NCBI GenBank assembly: GCA_964639885.1
Contig: CAZXEH010000023.1
Span: forward strand, 1 to 33,526
Direction of reading: 5' to 3'
DNA: 33,526 nt
DNA from: JAGNLA01 sp964639885
GTDB lineage: Bacteria; Caldisericota; Caldisericia; JAAYUI01
A program made the translations under genes and the position numbers. The notes under the pieces are model-generated. The model had not been told where the DNA came from, did not search any database, and saw only the letters and a list, made by a program, of their open reading frames with translations. This document shows, piece after piece, positions 1 to 7,533 of this stretch. The first letter of the stretch is position 1; each line of letters begins with the position of its first letter.

Positions 1-1
1 A

Positions 2-3000
2 CTAAAACACTATCTTCACAGTTTTACTGCTTGCGTCCCAGGTTATGTTGTCGTTGGTTGCGCCGAGGTTGTTGGCAATAAACCTGAACGGACAATAGGT
101 CAGACCGTTTTTGACATAAGGTGAAACACCCTTATTGTTTGGATCGATGGGTGTTTCCTTGCCGTTGACGTTTGCAACAGGGTTACCAACCTGCATTTTG
201 AACCAGAAGCCATCCTTCCTCATTATCTCGACGGTTTTGGTTTTTGCATCCCAGGAAAGGCCGGCCTCAACTGACTGGGTGAGGTAGCGAACCACAAGGA
301 ACAGCCTCCCGCCTGTGATCTCGGGAGCCGAGACCATGTCAGCCTGCTGGGTACCGTCGATTGTCCACTTTTTTGAACCGGCCGTAAACTCGACAACCGT
401 CTGTTTCTTCAGGGTTTGAGCGCAAATCTCGCCTGTCGAAATCAGGTTCGAGTACTTGTTGAATGCCTTGAGGGCATAGCAGTACTGCGTTTCTGGCTTG
501 AGGCCAAAATCAAGGAACTCGGTCTGGTCTGGCATGAGGAGCTTTAGCAGAGCTCCTTCTTTCCACATTTCAAGCCTGGAGACCCCTTCTGTCTTTGGCC
601 AAAAGAGTTTGATCTGGTCTGGGAATGTTTTGGCTGCAATTGTGGCGTGCTCGATTTTGAGCGTTGTGGTCTTGATTTCGGCAGATCTGGCCATCACAAG
701 CCCCGAATAATCCAGACCCTCGACCATGTAGGTGTAGTCTTTGACAGGCTCAAGCCCCTTGTCGGTGTAGTTCCCGCCCTTGATTTCCTTTGCAACAAGC
801 TCGAAGTTTTCGCCACCTTTCCTGAAAACCTGATATTGGAATATGTCAGGCTGGGGCGACCAGAAAAGCCTGACAGACTGGGTGTCCGGTTCAGCTTTTA
901 CTTCCATGGAATCCAGATCGGTGGTTGCACAGACAAGTTCCGATGAGCCTATGACCCGACCGTTGTCCATCACGCCTTCAATTTTGTAGCAATACTTCAC
1001 GCCCGGGTTCAGATTTGAATCGATGTATTCCGGCAAAGTGAGCGTGTCGCTATTGAGTGGCTCAAGGTCGTACCCGTGCTGCCTGAAGATGTTGTAGCCT
1101 TCGATCCACTTGATCCGATCCCACGCAATCGAAACAAATGTCCTGCCCTTTTCAAGCCTTGGGACGATTTTTTTGTGAGGCGTAACTAGGGGAAGATCAG
1201 CTCTGGCAATCACTTCATCCCGATTGCCCCTGGCCTCGACCTGATAATCATACCTTGAATCAGGCGACAGCTGGTCGTCTTCAAAGTATGTCTGGCCTCG
1301 AAGGGTTTTGAGTCGCATGAAATTTTCAAAGTAGCCCTTCTTCCTGATGTTGTAGTAGGCTGCGCCTGCAACCGGCTCCCATAAAAGCGATGCCTTGTAA
1401 TTGTCATCAATGGTTGACTTCACCTCAAACGGAGGAGGCGCCACAATTTTAAGATTGTCGATACATTCAAAAAAAATCTGATACTGCCCGTTCGAGTCAG
1501 GCATGGAGACAGCTCTAATCCAGAGTTTGACATCTTCGGATTCTGGAACGCCGTCTAGCAGAGCTTCCATCTCGGTCTCATAGGCCTTGGAACTCACATA
1601 GTCAAAGCTGTATTCCCTCTGTGGCGTTTTAATGATCAGCGAGTCGGCTCCGAGATAGTCTGAAAAATTTACAAGACTCCAGCGCAGTTTCAGTCTCGTT
1701 CCAATCGGGATCAAGTCTCCGGGTTTCAAACTCGTGATGTAAATTGCTTTCCATTCTTTCGGAATTGTCAGTGAAACCTTTTCCGAATCGGTGGATACTG
1801 CATCGCCCGTAACAGAAACAACCGTAACCGTGTAGGTGGTTCCGACTTTGACGTGGTAGATGAAATGCCTCACAGACACAGGGTTTGTGGTTGCCGAGTA
1901 ATCGGGGTAGAGCTTGAATGTTCGGGTTGACCCGTCCGAAGCCTCAACCGTCGACTCGACCCAGTCGATCAGCGCCGAACCGTCATTCAGGGTTGTGATG
2001 TCGACCTGGATTGCATTTCTGGCCGGATCAGGTGTGAGTTTCACATTCGGTTTTGATGGGTTCTTGATCTCATGCTTGTCAATAGCAATAATCACCGGGG
2101 ATTCAAGGTTTGTTGCGTGGAAAGTTGTAAGGTGCTTGAAAATGACGTCAACAGCTACCGATTTGTACGGAAACTGATCAGGAACCGTCCACTCGGTTGA
2201 ATTTGTTCCGCCTGGCACGTCCATGTCGGTTATGAGACCGCCATTAAAGGTGTTTCTGATCTCGCATTTGTAGCGACCGCCAACCGGCATGTTCGAAGAA
2301 TTCCAGGCAATTTTCAGCTTGTCACCAATGAATACTGTTTGCCCTCTGGCTGGCGAAGTCATTTGGAATATCGGTTTGTCCTTTGTCGAAGACACCTGGC
2401 AGCTTGCAAAGCCAACGCAAACATTGCCCTTCTCTCCAAGAAACGCCTTGCACTCCAGCACTCCGTCAATATCCGGCGGGATGTAGATCACTTCTCTCTG
2501 ATCCTCTTCAAGCAACATCGAAAATATGGAGAGGCATGACTCGGATTTGACCGTTATTTCGGCTCTGACCCTGTCTTTCACATAGCGGTTGTATGTGAAC
2601 GTGATGACACAGTTCTGGCCTGATTTTAAAACCTTTCCACCGTCAATCCCATCGATTTTGACGTTGGCTGCGGTTGGTGTGGTTGAAACGCTGACCCCTT
2701 TTGACTCTTCCTGCCCAAAGGTTTTGATTGTGAGATCAAGAGGCAGACCGATCCAGCTTCTTTCAAGACTGTACTCAAAAGAGGTTTTTTCAGCCTGAAC
2801 CTGGCCAATCAATTTTCCGTCAAGGAAATCTGCATAAATCCGGCACTCTTTGACATCTCCCGAATTGGGTGGCAAAACCCACGAAACCGTCAGCGTGTTT
2901 GTCTCCCTGACCCATGAAGCTTTTGGGAAACACACCTCGGGCAGTTTTTCGGGAGCAGCCTTTGCGCCGACCGGAACCAGATTGAGCAGGATCGCCAGAA

Positions 3001-3016
3001 TCAAAAATCTCTTCAT
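2..3016 (-). CDS. Secreted fibronectin type III protein with C-terminal stalk-like domain
   Basis: A complete 1004-residue protein (stop TAG at 2-4). The N-terminus is a signal peptide of about 20 residues ending near AKA, so it is exported. Residues ~30-530 look like several beta-sandwich (Ig-like) segments I cannot assign. Residues ~535-875 hold four fibronectin-III-like repeats, each opening with a W (LLWEPV, IAWDRI, LFWSPQ, LFWPKT) and closing with a Y-x-Y/CYxI/V strand. Residues ~880-1004 form the paired 'copper amine oxidase N-domain' module, ending in ITWDASSKTVKIVF. The start is supported by the SD GAGGGTGA just upstream and by a good promoter. No catalytic motif is visible, so a structural or adhesive surface role is inferred. 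The upstream methyltransferase is 74 bases away, so read-through transcription is possible. Confidence 0.9.
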   Translation of the reverse strand: MKRFLILAILLNLVPVGAKAAPEKLPEVCFPKASWVRETNTLTVSWVLPPNSGDVKECRIYADFLDGKLIGQVQAEKTSFEYSLERSWIGLPLDLTIKTFGQEESKGVSVSTTPTAANVKIDGIDGGKVLKSGQNCVITFTYNRYVKDRVRAEITVKSESCLSIFSMLLEEDQREVIYIPPDIDGVLECKAFLGEKGNVCVGFASCQVSSTKDKPIFQMTSPARGQTVFIGDKLKIAWNSSNMPVGGRYKCEIRNTFNGGLITDMDVPGGTNSTEWTVPDQFPYKSVAVDVIFKHLTTFHATNLESPVIIAIDKHEIKNPSKPNVKLTPDPARNAIQVDITTLNDGSALIDWVESTVEASDGSTRTFKLYPDYSATTNPVSVRHFIYHVKVGTTYTVTVVSVTGDAVSTDSEKVSLTIPKEWKAIYITSLKPGDLIPIGTRLKLRWSLVNFSDYLGADSLIIKTPQREYSFDYVSSKAYETEMEALLDGVPESEDVKLWIRAVSMPDSNGQYQIFFECIDNLKIVAPPPFEVKSTIDDNYKASLLWEPVAGAAYYNIRKKGYFENFMRLKTLRGQTYFEDDQLSPDSRYDYQVEARGNRDEVIARADLPLVTPHKKIVPRLEKGRTFVSIAWDRIKWIEGYNIFRQHGYDLEPLNSDTLTLPEYIDSNLNPGVKYCYKIEGVMDNGRVIGSSELVCATTDLDSMEVKAEPDTQSVRLFWSPQPDIFQYQVFRKGGENFELVAKEIKGGNYTDKGLEPVKDYTYMVEGLDYSGLVMARSAEIKTTTLKIEHATIAAKTFPDQIKLFWPKTEGVSRLEMWKEGALLKLLMPDQTEFLDFGLKPETQYCYALKAFNKYSNLISTGEICAQTLKKQTVVEFTAGSKKWTIDGTQQADMVSAPEITGGRLFLVVRYLTQSVEAGLSWDAKTKTVEIMRKDGFWFKMQVGNPVANVNGKETPIDPNNKGVSPYVKNGLTYCPFRFIANNLGATNDNITWDASSKTVKIVF

Positions 3017-3033
3017 TTCACCCTCTGGTGGTT

Positions 3034-3062
3034 ATTTTAGGTTCAGAGGTGTTTTTTGGCAA
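3034..3062 (-). promoter_or_regulatory. Sigma-70-type promoter for the fibronectin-III protein
   Basis: On the minus strand TTGCCA (3062-3057) is followed after exactly 17 bases by TAAAAT (3039-3034). The predicted transcript start is near 3027, giving a very short leader that begins almost at the SD GAGGGTGA. The same TTGCCA-17 arrangement occurs upstream of the lipoprotein gene at 5512. Confidence 0.6.
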
Positions 3063-3090
3063 CAAGTATCAATAAATGTTGATTTTTATT

Positions 3091-3675
3091 CTATTTCCTG
3101 CATCTGACAAGAAAAAAGTTCTCGTCATCAATTGTTTCAAGAACCGACAGTCCAGCCTTGCTACACATTTGTGAAACCACATCTGCGGGTGGCAGATGGT
3201 CGCCGACAACCTCCGGGGTTCTTGCATGCACACCGTTGATCCTGTCTCTGGAATCGGAGTGACAAATCTGCAACTGGCCACCGTTTTTTAGAAGCCTGGC
3301 CATGTTCGATATTGCCACCTGTTTGTCCAGAAAATGGGGGAATGCCGAATAAACCACTATCCTGTCAAAACGTTCATCGCAAGAAAAGGAATGGATGTCG
3401 TCGCAGACAAAGTGCAGGTTTGGTGAATGAAACTTCGACCTTGCAACACCAAGCATCCCATCGGACAAGTCAATTGCCGTCAGGCTTCCCGACTCCGTGA
3501 CCTTATTCAGAATCCACGGTACAAGGATTCCTGTGCCTGTACCAACATCAAGGACAGACATATCAGGTTCAATCGACGCCTTGCCAATGAGGAACTCAAC
3601 CTTGGCGCTGTCGTGCCTGCTTACCTCGTCCCACCTTGCTGCAATTTCGTCAAAAAAATCGTTGCCTTTGTGCAT
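3091..3675 (-). CDS. Class I SAM-dependent methyltransferase
   Basis: A 194-residue cytoplasmic protein with the class I methyltransferase fold. Motif I is VLDVGTGTG at residues 41-49 (SAM glycine loop). The acidic residue after beta-2 lies in TAIDLSDGML near residue 69, and the post-motif strand FDRIVVYSAFPHF is present. No DNA-, RNA- or protein-specific substrate domain is visible, so the substrate is unknown. Its ATG overlaps the TGA of the upstream transporter gene as TGATG, which implies translational coupling. A link between the methyltransferase and the transporter's substrate (for example a cofactor or corrinoid precursor) is plausible but only inferred. Confidence 0.88.
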   Translation of the reverse strand: MHKGNDFFDEIAARWDEVSRHDSAKVEFLIGKASIEPDMSVLDVGTGTGILVPWILNKVTESGSLTAIDLSDGMLGVARSKFHSPNLHFVCDDIHSFSCDERFDRIVVYSAFPHFLDKQVAISNMARLLKNGGQLQICHSDSRDRINGVHARTPEVVGDHLPPADVVSQMCSKAGLSVLETIDDENFFLVRCRK

Positions 3676-4199
3676 CAGTGCCTCTCCTCGATCAAACCGT
3701 TCTTCCGCAAGGCAAAAACAAGAGTCGGAATCAGCACAAGCTGGATGATCATTCCTGGCCAGGCGGTAACAATACCTGTCGTTACATAGGCGATGGGGTC
3801 AAACTTAAAAATTCCAAGCACAGACATCAGCAGGAATGCGACAAATCCATACACAATCCTGCCACCGGCCATCGAGAGAATCAGCGAAACCCACTCGTTC
3901 ATCTTCAGCTTCTGATAAAACAGGCCGGCCAGAAAGCCATAAGCACCAAGCTCAAACGCCATCACAACAGCATAGGGAGGGGCAAACGGAGGCATTCCGG
4001 TTATCAACCCGGAAAGCAAGGGCGATACAACACCGACAATCAAGCCATAGATTGGACCGACAATAAACCCTGCAATGAGCACAGGAATATGCAAAGGTAA
4101 AAATGTCGACCCAAGTCCGAGTGCGTGGAAAGCAATCGGCAAAACAATGGCAATGGCAATAAATATTGCAGATAGTGTAATCTTTTTTATCTCTTTCAT
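3675..4199 (-). CDS. ECF transporter S component (substrate-binding membrane subunit)
   Basis: A 174-residue, very hydrophobic protein with about five to six membrane segments. The run LPLHIPVLIAGFIVGPIYG followed by SPLLSGLITGMPP and a conserved E in AFELGAYG is typical of ECF S components that capture vitamins or their precursors. No EcfA ATPases or EcfT gene lie nearby, so it presumably uses a shared energising module encoded elsewhere. The substrate cannot be read from the sequence; folate- or pantothenate-type families are the closest by recollection. The start is supported by the SD AAAGAGGT directly before ATG. It is divergent from the arsenic cassette and coupled to the downstream methyltransferase. 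Confidence 0.85.
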   Translation of the reverse strand: MKEIKKITLSAIFIAIAIVLPIAFHALGLGSTFLPLHIPVLIAGFIVGPIYGLIVGVVSPLLSGLITGMPPFAPPYAVVMAFELGAYGFLAGLFYQKLKMNEWVSLILSMAGGRIVYGFVAFLLMSVLGIFKFDPIAYVTTGIVTAWPGMIIQLVLIPTLVFALRKNGLIEERH

Positions 4200-4295
4200 A
4201 CCTCTTTGGTAGTCCGCTGCAAATATTGTTCCACCAATAGACAGTTAAGGTTAGCGTTAATTTCAGTAATTAATAGCTTGAATTAGATATTTACG

Positions 4296-4310
4296 GTAGA
4301 GAAGCTCTAC
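4296..4310. promoter_or_regulatory. Inverted repeat abutting the arsM-operon promoter
   Basis: GTAGAG-AAG-CTCTAC is a perfect 6-bp inverted repeat that ends exactly where the -35 box of the arsenic operon begins (4311). It also lies in the upstream region of the divergent transporter gene. Its position fits a regulator binding site; which protein would bind is unknown. Confidence 0.4.
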
Positions 4311-4338
4311 TTGACATTTAAACTATTCTGATTAATCT
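4311..4338 (+). promoter_or_regulatory. Promoter of the AbrB-like/arsM operon
   Basis: A perfect -35 TTGACA (4311-4316) is followed after 16 bases by TAATCT (4333-4338), a modest -10. The predicted transcript start, about 4345, falls inside the palindrome at 4336-4349, an arrangement that would suit repression. Confidence 0.5.
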
Positions 4339-4349
4339 GATTTATCAGA
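4336..4349. promoter_or_regulatory. Candidate operator palindrome over the arsM-operon start site
   Basis: TCTGAT-TT-ATCAGA is a perfect inverted repeat between the -10 box and the SD. A second TCTGAT half-site lies 9 bases upstream at 4327-4332, in the -35/-10 spacer. The location over the likely transcript start suggests an operator for repression; ArsR-family proteins or the encoded AbrB-like protein are candidates. Confidence 0.45.
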
Positions 4350-4362
4350 AAGGTTGGTAATC

Positions 4363-4602
4363 ATGGACAACATGGATTGCTGTTCGATCGAAGCAATCGT
4401 CACCTGCGACGAACGCGGGCAAGTGGTTTTGCCAAAGGAAATCAGGCAGAAGCTGGACATCAATGCTGGCGACAAGCTGGCACTCACTTTGCTAGGAAGT
4501 GACAAACCTTGCTGCATGATGGTCATGAAGGCAAAAAACCTTGAAAACACTGTAACAGGCATACTCAAAGTCATCATAAAGAAATCGGAAGGTGAAAAAT
4601 GA
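4363..4602 (+). CDS. Cys-rich AbrB/MazE/SpoVT-type protein (HgcAB/ArsM-associated type)
   Basis: A 79-residue protein with a swapped-hairpin AbrB fold: DERGQVVLPKEIRQKL followed by INAGDKLAL. It carries adjacent cysteines at residues 6-7 and 50-51 plus C15. I chose the ATG at 4363, 9 bases after AAAGG, over the in-frame TTG at 4354, which sits on the SD itself. Small proteins of this type are known next to arsM and near the mercury-methylation genes hgcAB; neither hgcA nor hgcB is in this window. The gene overlaps arsM by ATGA, so the two are co-translated. The cysteine pairs could bind As(III), making it a candidate metalloid-sensing regulator or ArsM partner. That role is inferred. Confidence 0.85.
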   Translation: MDNMDCCSIEAIVTCDERGQVVLPKEIRQKLDINAGDKLALTLLGSDKPCCMMVMKAKNLENTVTGILKVIIKKSEGEK

Positions 4603-5411
4603 ACGACGAAACCACAACAAACGTCAGAAACCACTATGCTGGTGTTGCAAAAAAGGCCAGCTGCTGTGGTGGTGGGACAGTAGACTTTGCAAAAAACATC
4701 GGCTACTCAAAGGAAGATGTTGCAAACGTGCCGGATGGCGCAAACCTGAACCTTGGCTGTGGCAATCCTCTTGCCTTTGCCCAGATAAAACCGGGCATGA
4801 CAGTCGTGGATCTCGGCTCTGGCGCAGGATTTGACTGCTTCCTCGCATCAAACAAAGTCGGGGAGTCAGGAAAAGTCATCGGCATTGACATGACGCCTGA
4901 AATGCTGGACAAGGCAAGGTCAAACGCCAAAAAAGGCAACTATGGAAACGTCGAGTTCAGGCTCGGGCAGATCGAAAACATTCCATCAGGCGATTCAACC
5001 GTTGACCTGATCATCTCAAACTGCGTCATCAACCTCTCGGTCGACAAACCACAGGTTTTCAGGGAAGCCATGAGGGTGCTAAAGCCAGGCGGAAAGCTGA
5101 TGGTTTCTGACATAGTTTTGACCGGTGAGTTGCCGGAGAAGGTCATGAAGTCCGTCGATGCCTATGCAAGCTGCATTTCTGGCGCACTTATGAAGGACGA
5201 TTACATCAAAGCCATCAAGGATGCAGGATTCATAGATGTCAAAATCGAAGCTGAATCTCAGTACAGCTTTGGTGCCGACGATACAGTCGGATGTGGTTGC
5301 AACGATCCTCTGATAAAATCGGCATCTGAAGACCTTGGCATGAGTCTCAATGAACTTGCGAAACTGGCATCAAAAGTATGGAGCGTGAAGGTTTCGGCTG
5401 TGAAGTCCTGA
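4599..5411 (+). CDS. arsM: Arsenite S-adenosylmethyltransferase ArsM
   Basis: A 270-residue cytoplasmic enzyme that transfers methyl groups from SAM to trivalent arsenic. The SAM loop is VVDLGSGAGFD at residues 69-79. The conserved arsenic-binding cysteines appear in their family contexts: C54 in LGCGNP, C142 in SNCVINL and C192 in ASCISGAL. There are also C22-C23 (SCCGGG) near the N-terminus and a CGC motif in the C-terminal part. The length is normal for bacterial ArsM. It starts in an ATGA overlap with the AbrB-like gene and ends before a terminator. Its last 32 bases, including the stop, are repeated at 7457-7488 with one change. Confidence 0.96.
   Translation: MNDETTTNVRNHYAGVAKKASCCGGGTVDFAKNIGYSKEDVANVPDGANLNLGCGNPLAFAQIKPGMTVVDLGSGAGFDCFLASNKVGESGKVIGIDMTPEMLDKARSNAKKGNYGNVEFRLGQIENIPSGDSTVDLIISNCVINLSVDKPQVFREAMRVLKPGGKLMVSDIVLTGELPEKVMKSVDAYASCISGALMKDDYIKAIKDAGFIDVKIEAESQYSFGADDTVGCGCNDPLIKSASEDLGMSLNELAKLASKVWSVKVSAVKS
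5380..5411 (+). repeat. arsM 3'-end direct repeat, copy 1 (inside arsM)
   Basis: The 32 bases encoding the last residues of ArsM (SVKVSAVKS and stop) match 7457-7488 at 31 of 32 positions, in the same orientation. The two copies are 2077 bases apart and enclose the terminator, the lipoprotein gene and a 22-codon ORF. Confidence 0.9.
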
Positions 5412-5425
5412 GCAATCGTTTTACC

Positions 5426-5459
5426 AAATCCGACTCTGTGAAGGGTCGGATTTTCTGTT
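5426..5459 (+). terminator. Rho-independent terminator after arsM
   Basis: The stem AAATCCGAC (5426-5434) pairs perfectly with GTCGGATTT (5445-5453) around a 10-base loop, followed by TCTGTTT. It lies 14 bases beyond the arsM stop. Confidence 0.75.
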
Positions 5460-5487
5460 TGCCAAAACCATCGTTTCCATGTATCAT
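5459..5487 (+). promoter_or_regulatory. Promoter of the lipoprotein gene
   Basis: TTGCCA (5459-5464) is followed after 17 bases by TATCAT (5482-5487). The predicted start near 5494 lies downstream of the in-frame ATG at 5479 and upstream of the SD at 5503, which rules out 5479 as the start codon. The -35 overlaps the tail of the arsM terminator. Confidence 0.6.
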
Positions 5488-5511
5488 AAATCATGTATGC
5501 ATGGAGGGTTC

Positions 5512-7389
5512 ATGAGAGGTAAAATTCTTGCTCATCTGGTTGTTCTGTCGCTGGTCATGTCGTCTTGTGGTCAAGTTGCCGTCAAGCCGGACAACCTGCC
5601 CGATCTTGTCACCGACCACATCATAACCGCATACGACCATTACTACCCTGGCTCAACCGTTGAACTGAGTGTCAAGCTTTCCATGACTCCAAAAGAAATA
5701 TGGTTTGGCAGTAACTGGAATCTGGTTAAATCTGCAAATCCTCCAAAGGATGGAATCTGGAAAGACAAGCTGATACTTGAAAAAAAGAAAAATGGCGAAA
5801 TGGCAATTACCGTAGTACTCAATTTGGAAGATGGAACAAAGAAAAATCTTATCAAATCAATCACAGTTGTTGATAAACCCGGAATCAACATAGAGCAGGA
5901 ACGATCATCCAAAACCGGTGACAAGCTCATCGTCTGGGCTGATGTCGAGCTTTCCAAGGTCGAATACATCGATCCAAACGGACAAACAACACCTTTCGTA
6001 AAGAAAGACAAAGAGTTTACACTCGATCAAAAGCTACCAGAACCAGGCAAACCCGCTGGAACGATAAGAACAACTGATTCATTGGGCACTGTCGAGGATA
6101 AACAAATCAAGGCTTCAGAAATTGATGAACCAAGAATATATTTCACTAATGAACGTTTGTTTGAAGGTGACTTTCCAGCGACATTCTCTAAGCTGAAAGT
6201 AATAGAGACTCCTTTGGACATGTCCTACCAGAAAACAGCTTTTGTAATTAGCTTGAAATCAATAAAAGACAACGATTTAGAATATATAAAGAAGGCGACA
6301 ACTAATAAAGATTATACTACTGATTCATTTCATTACTATAGACTTAAAACACTTTCAAAAGACCATCAATGGGCAATATTTTCGACTCGTGCAAGGGGGA
6401 AAATCAAAGATAATCCTGCAGTGATAGAGGACGGAAAATTGCTAGTAGAAATCTGTGTTATCTTCACATTCCTCTACAATACGGTCACTCACGAACAGAA
6501 ACTTATCGGCAAAAGAGTAATTAAAAACTACACAGGCTATGTTCGAGAGACCGGTAATGTTTTCTTCCCCGTCTTCATAGATGACAAGGAGATACTTCTG
6601 GTTGAACAGATAAAAGATGGCAAACTTCACCAGATAACAACCAAGGGGTCTGAAAACAAACTCGAATTTCGCACGCCGGAAGCAACTGCAAGGGCTGTGT
6701 CGCTTTCTCTTGAAGACCAGCAGATAAGACCCACTGACAAGGTAAAAGTCCTGTCTCCCTGGATTTCACGGGTAGACATGACAAACGGCATCATTGGTTA
6801 CGCTGAACTCTTCAAGGATTGTCTCGAGTGCGGGTCTTGGGTGCCTGACGGCAATGAAAACATCGGCAGCGTTGCTTACTTTGCAGACCTTCGGGGTAAC
6901 ATCATTGACAGATGGGACAGTCTTATGAAGCTGTGTGAGCCTTATGCAGACAAACAATATCCAACTTTGGGTTCTTTCGACGTAAACAGGATCATTGTTA
7001 ATGGCGGTAGCTATGATATGTATTTTTTCGTTACTTATGAACTAGAAAGAGGTAAATACGGTAGAGTAGACAGCATTGACTCTTTGCCGGAACTTCAGAA
7101 GAGCAAGCTCTTCAGATATAACACGAAAACCAAGATTTTAACCGAGATTGATTGCTCTGAAATTGTAAACAAATACAAATCACCGGCGTTTGGTTCAACG
7201 TTTTTCTCATCGACATTCGGAGTCAATGAAGTTTACTTTTCGATAGGTGTCTCAAATAACCATGGTTTGGTAAGTAAATTCCCATGTAGAATTGAGGGGG
7301 ATAAACTGGTTCAAATATCAAACGAGCCCCATTACATCGAAACAGAATATCAAAGCAATGTCTTCATCCTTCCGGGAGGTGAACAATGA
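5512..7389 (+). CDS. Lipoprotein of unknown function
   Basis: A 625-residue protein with a lipoprotein signal: positive MRGK, a hydrophobic core, then LVMSSCG, in which the Cys would be lipidated (M at -3 is not ideal). The ATG at 5512 follows GGAGG (5503-5507). Residues ~35-190 are rich in beta-strand and look like two Ig-like segments. The rest is a mixed beta region with repeated F/Y-rich strands, possibly a propeller, that I cannot assign. Unlike the neighbouring secreted proteins it lacks the C-terminal stalk-like module. Codons from about 6100 to 7330 are AT-richer than in the flanking genes. Together with the arsM-tail repeats on both sides, this suggests acquisition or rearrangement. 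The stop overlaps the next small ORF. Confidence 0.8.
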   Translation: MRGKILAHLVVLSLVMSSCGQVAVKPDNLPDLVTDHIITAYDHYYPGSTVELSVKLSMTPKEIWFGSNWNLVKSANPPKDGIWKDKLILEKKKNGEMAITVVLNLEDGTKKNLIKSITVVDKPGINIEQERSSKTGDKLIVWADVELSKVEYIDPNGQTTPFVKKDKEFTLDQKLPEPGKPAGTIRTTDSLGTVEDKQIKASEIDEPRIYFTNERLFEGDFPATFSKLKVIETPLDMSYQKTAFVISLKSIKDNDLEYIKKATTNKDYTTDSFHYYRLKTLSKDHQWAIFSTRARGKIKDNPAVIEDGKLLVEICVIFTFLYNTVTHEQKLIGKRVIKNYTGYVRETGNVFFPVFIDDKEILLVEQIKDGKLHQITTKGSENKLEFRTPEATARAVSLSLEDQQIRPTDKVKVLSPWISRVDMTNGIIGYAELFKDCLECGSWVPDGNENIGSVAYFADLRGNIIDRWDSLMKLCEPYADKQYPTLGSFDVNRIIVNGGSYDMYFFVTYELERGKYGRVDSIDSLPELQKSKLFRYNTKTKILTEIDCSEIVNKYKSPAFGSTFFSSTFGVNEVYFSIGVSNNHGLVSKFPCRIEGDKLVQISNEPHYIETEYQSNVFILPGGEQ

Positions 7390-7454
7390 AGACAAGAATT
7401 GTGATACTTGTTTTGCTTGTGGCATCCCTGGGTGTCGTTTTATCGATTGCCTAA
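7386..7454 (+). CDS. 22-codon hydrophobic peptide, possibly a truncated secreted protein
   Basis: ATG at 7386 overlaps the lipoprotein stop as ATGA and is preceded by a strong SD, GGGAGGTGA (7374-7382), so initiation is likely. The 22-residue product has a basic start (MKTR) followed by an unbroken hydrophobic run, as in a signal peptide or a single membrane helix, then TAA. Two bases later the arsM-tail repeat begins. It may be the surviving signal peptide of a gene cut off by the rearrangement that created the repeat, or a real micro-protein. The sequence alone does not decide. Confidence 0.45.
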   Translation: MKTRIVILVLLVASLGVVLSIA

Positions 7455-7455
7455 C

Positions 7456-7488
7456 CGGAGCGTGAAGGTTTCGGCTGTGAAGGCCTGA
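7456..7488 (+). pseudogene. arsM 3'-terminal fragment (duplicate copy)
   Basis: Positions 7457-7488 repeat the end of arsM with one substitution. Read in the arsM frame they give RSVKVSAVKA and a TGA stop. There is no start codon or upstream arsM sequence, so this is a scar rather than a gene. The bases after the stop do not continue to match the region downstream of arsM. Confidence 0.8.
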
Positions 7489-7499
7489 TAACCATAACA

Positions 7500-7527
7500 T
7501 TGCAATGGCCGGCAAAACGGCTAAAAT
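7500..7527 (+). promoter_or_regulatory. Promoter with -10 box 6 bases before a GTG start (leaderless candidate)
   Basis: TTGCAA (7500-7505), 16 bases, TAAAAT (7522-7527), then only ATATTC before GTG at 7534. A normal transcript start would coincide with the start codon. No SD sequence precedes the GTG. Confidence 0.5.
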
Positions 7528-7533
7528 ATATTC

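Noticed and set aside
4200..4300. Riboswitch in the leader of the ECF S component gene
   Set aside because: Only a weak TTGGT/ACCAA stem (4206-4210 with 4233-4237) is visible, and no known vitamin-riboswitch core motif could be recognised.
4363..5411. Mercury methylation locus (hgcAB)
   Set aside because: The AbrB-like protein is of the kind found near hgcAB, but no corrinoid HgcA or ferredoxin HgcB is encoded in the window; the partner here is ArsM.
5479..5511. In-frame ATG 33 bases upstream of the lipoprotein start
   Set aside because: It lies inside the promoter spacer (before the -10 TATCAT), has no SD, and would bury the signal peptide behind 11 residues.
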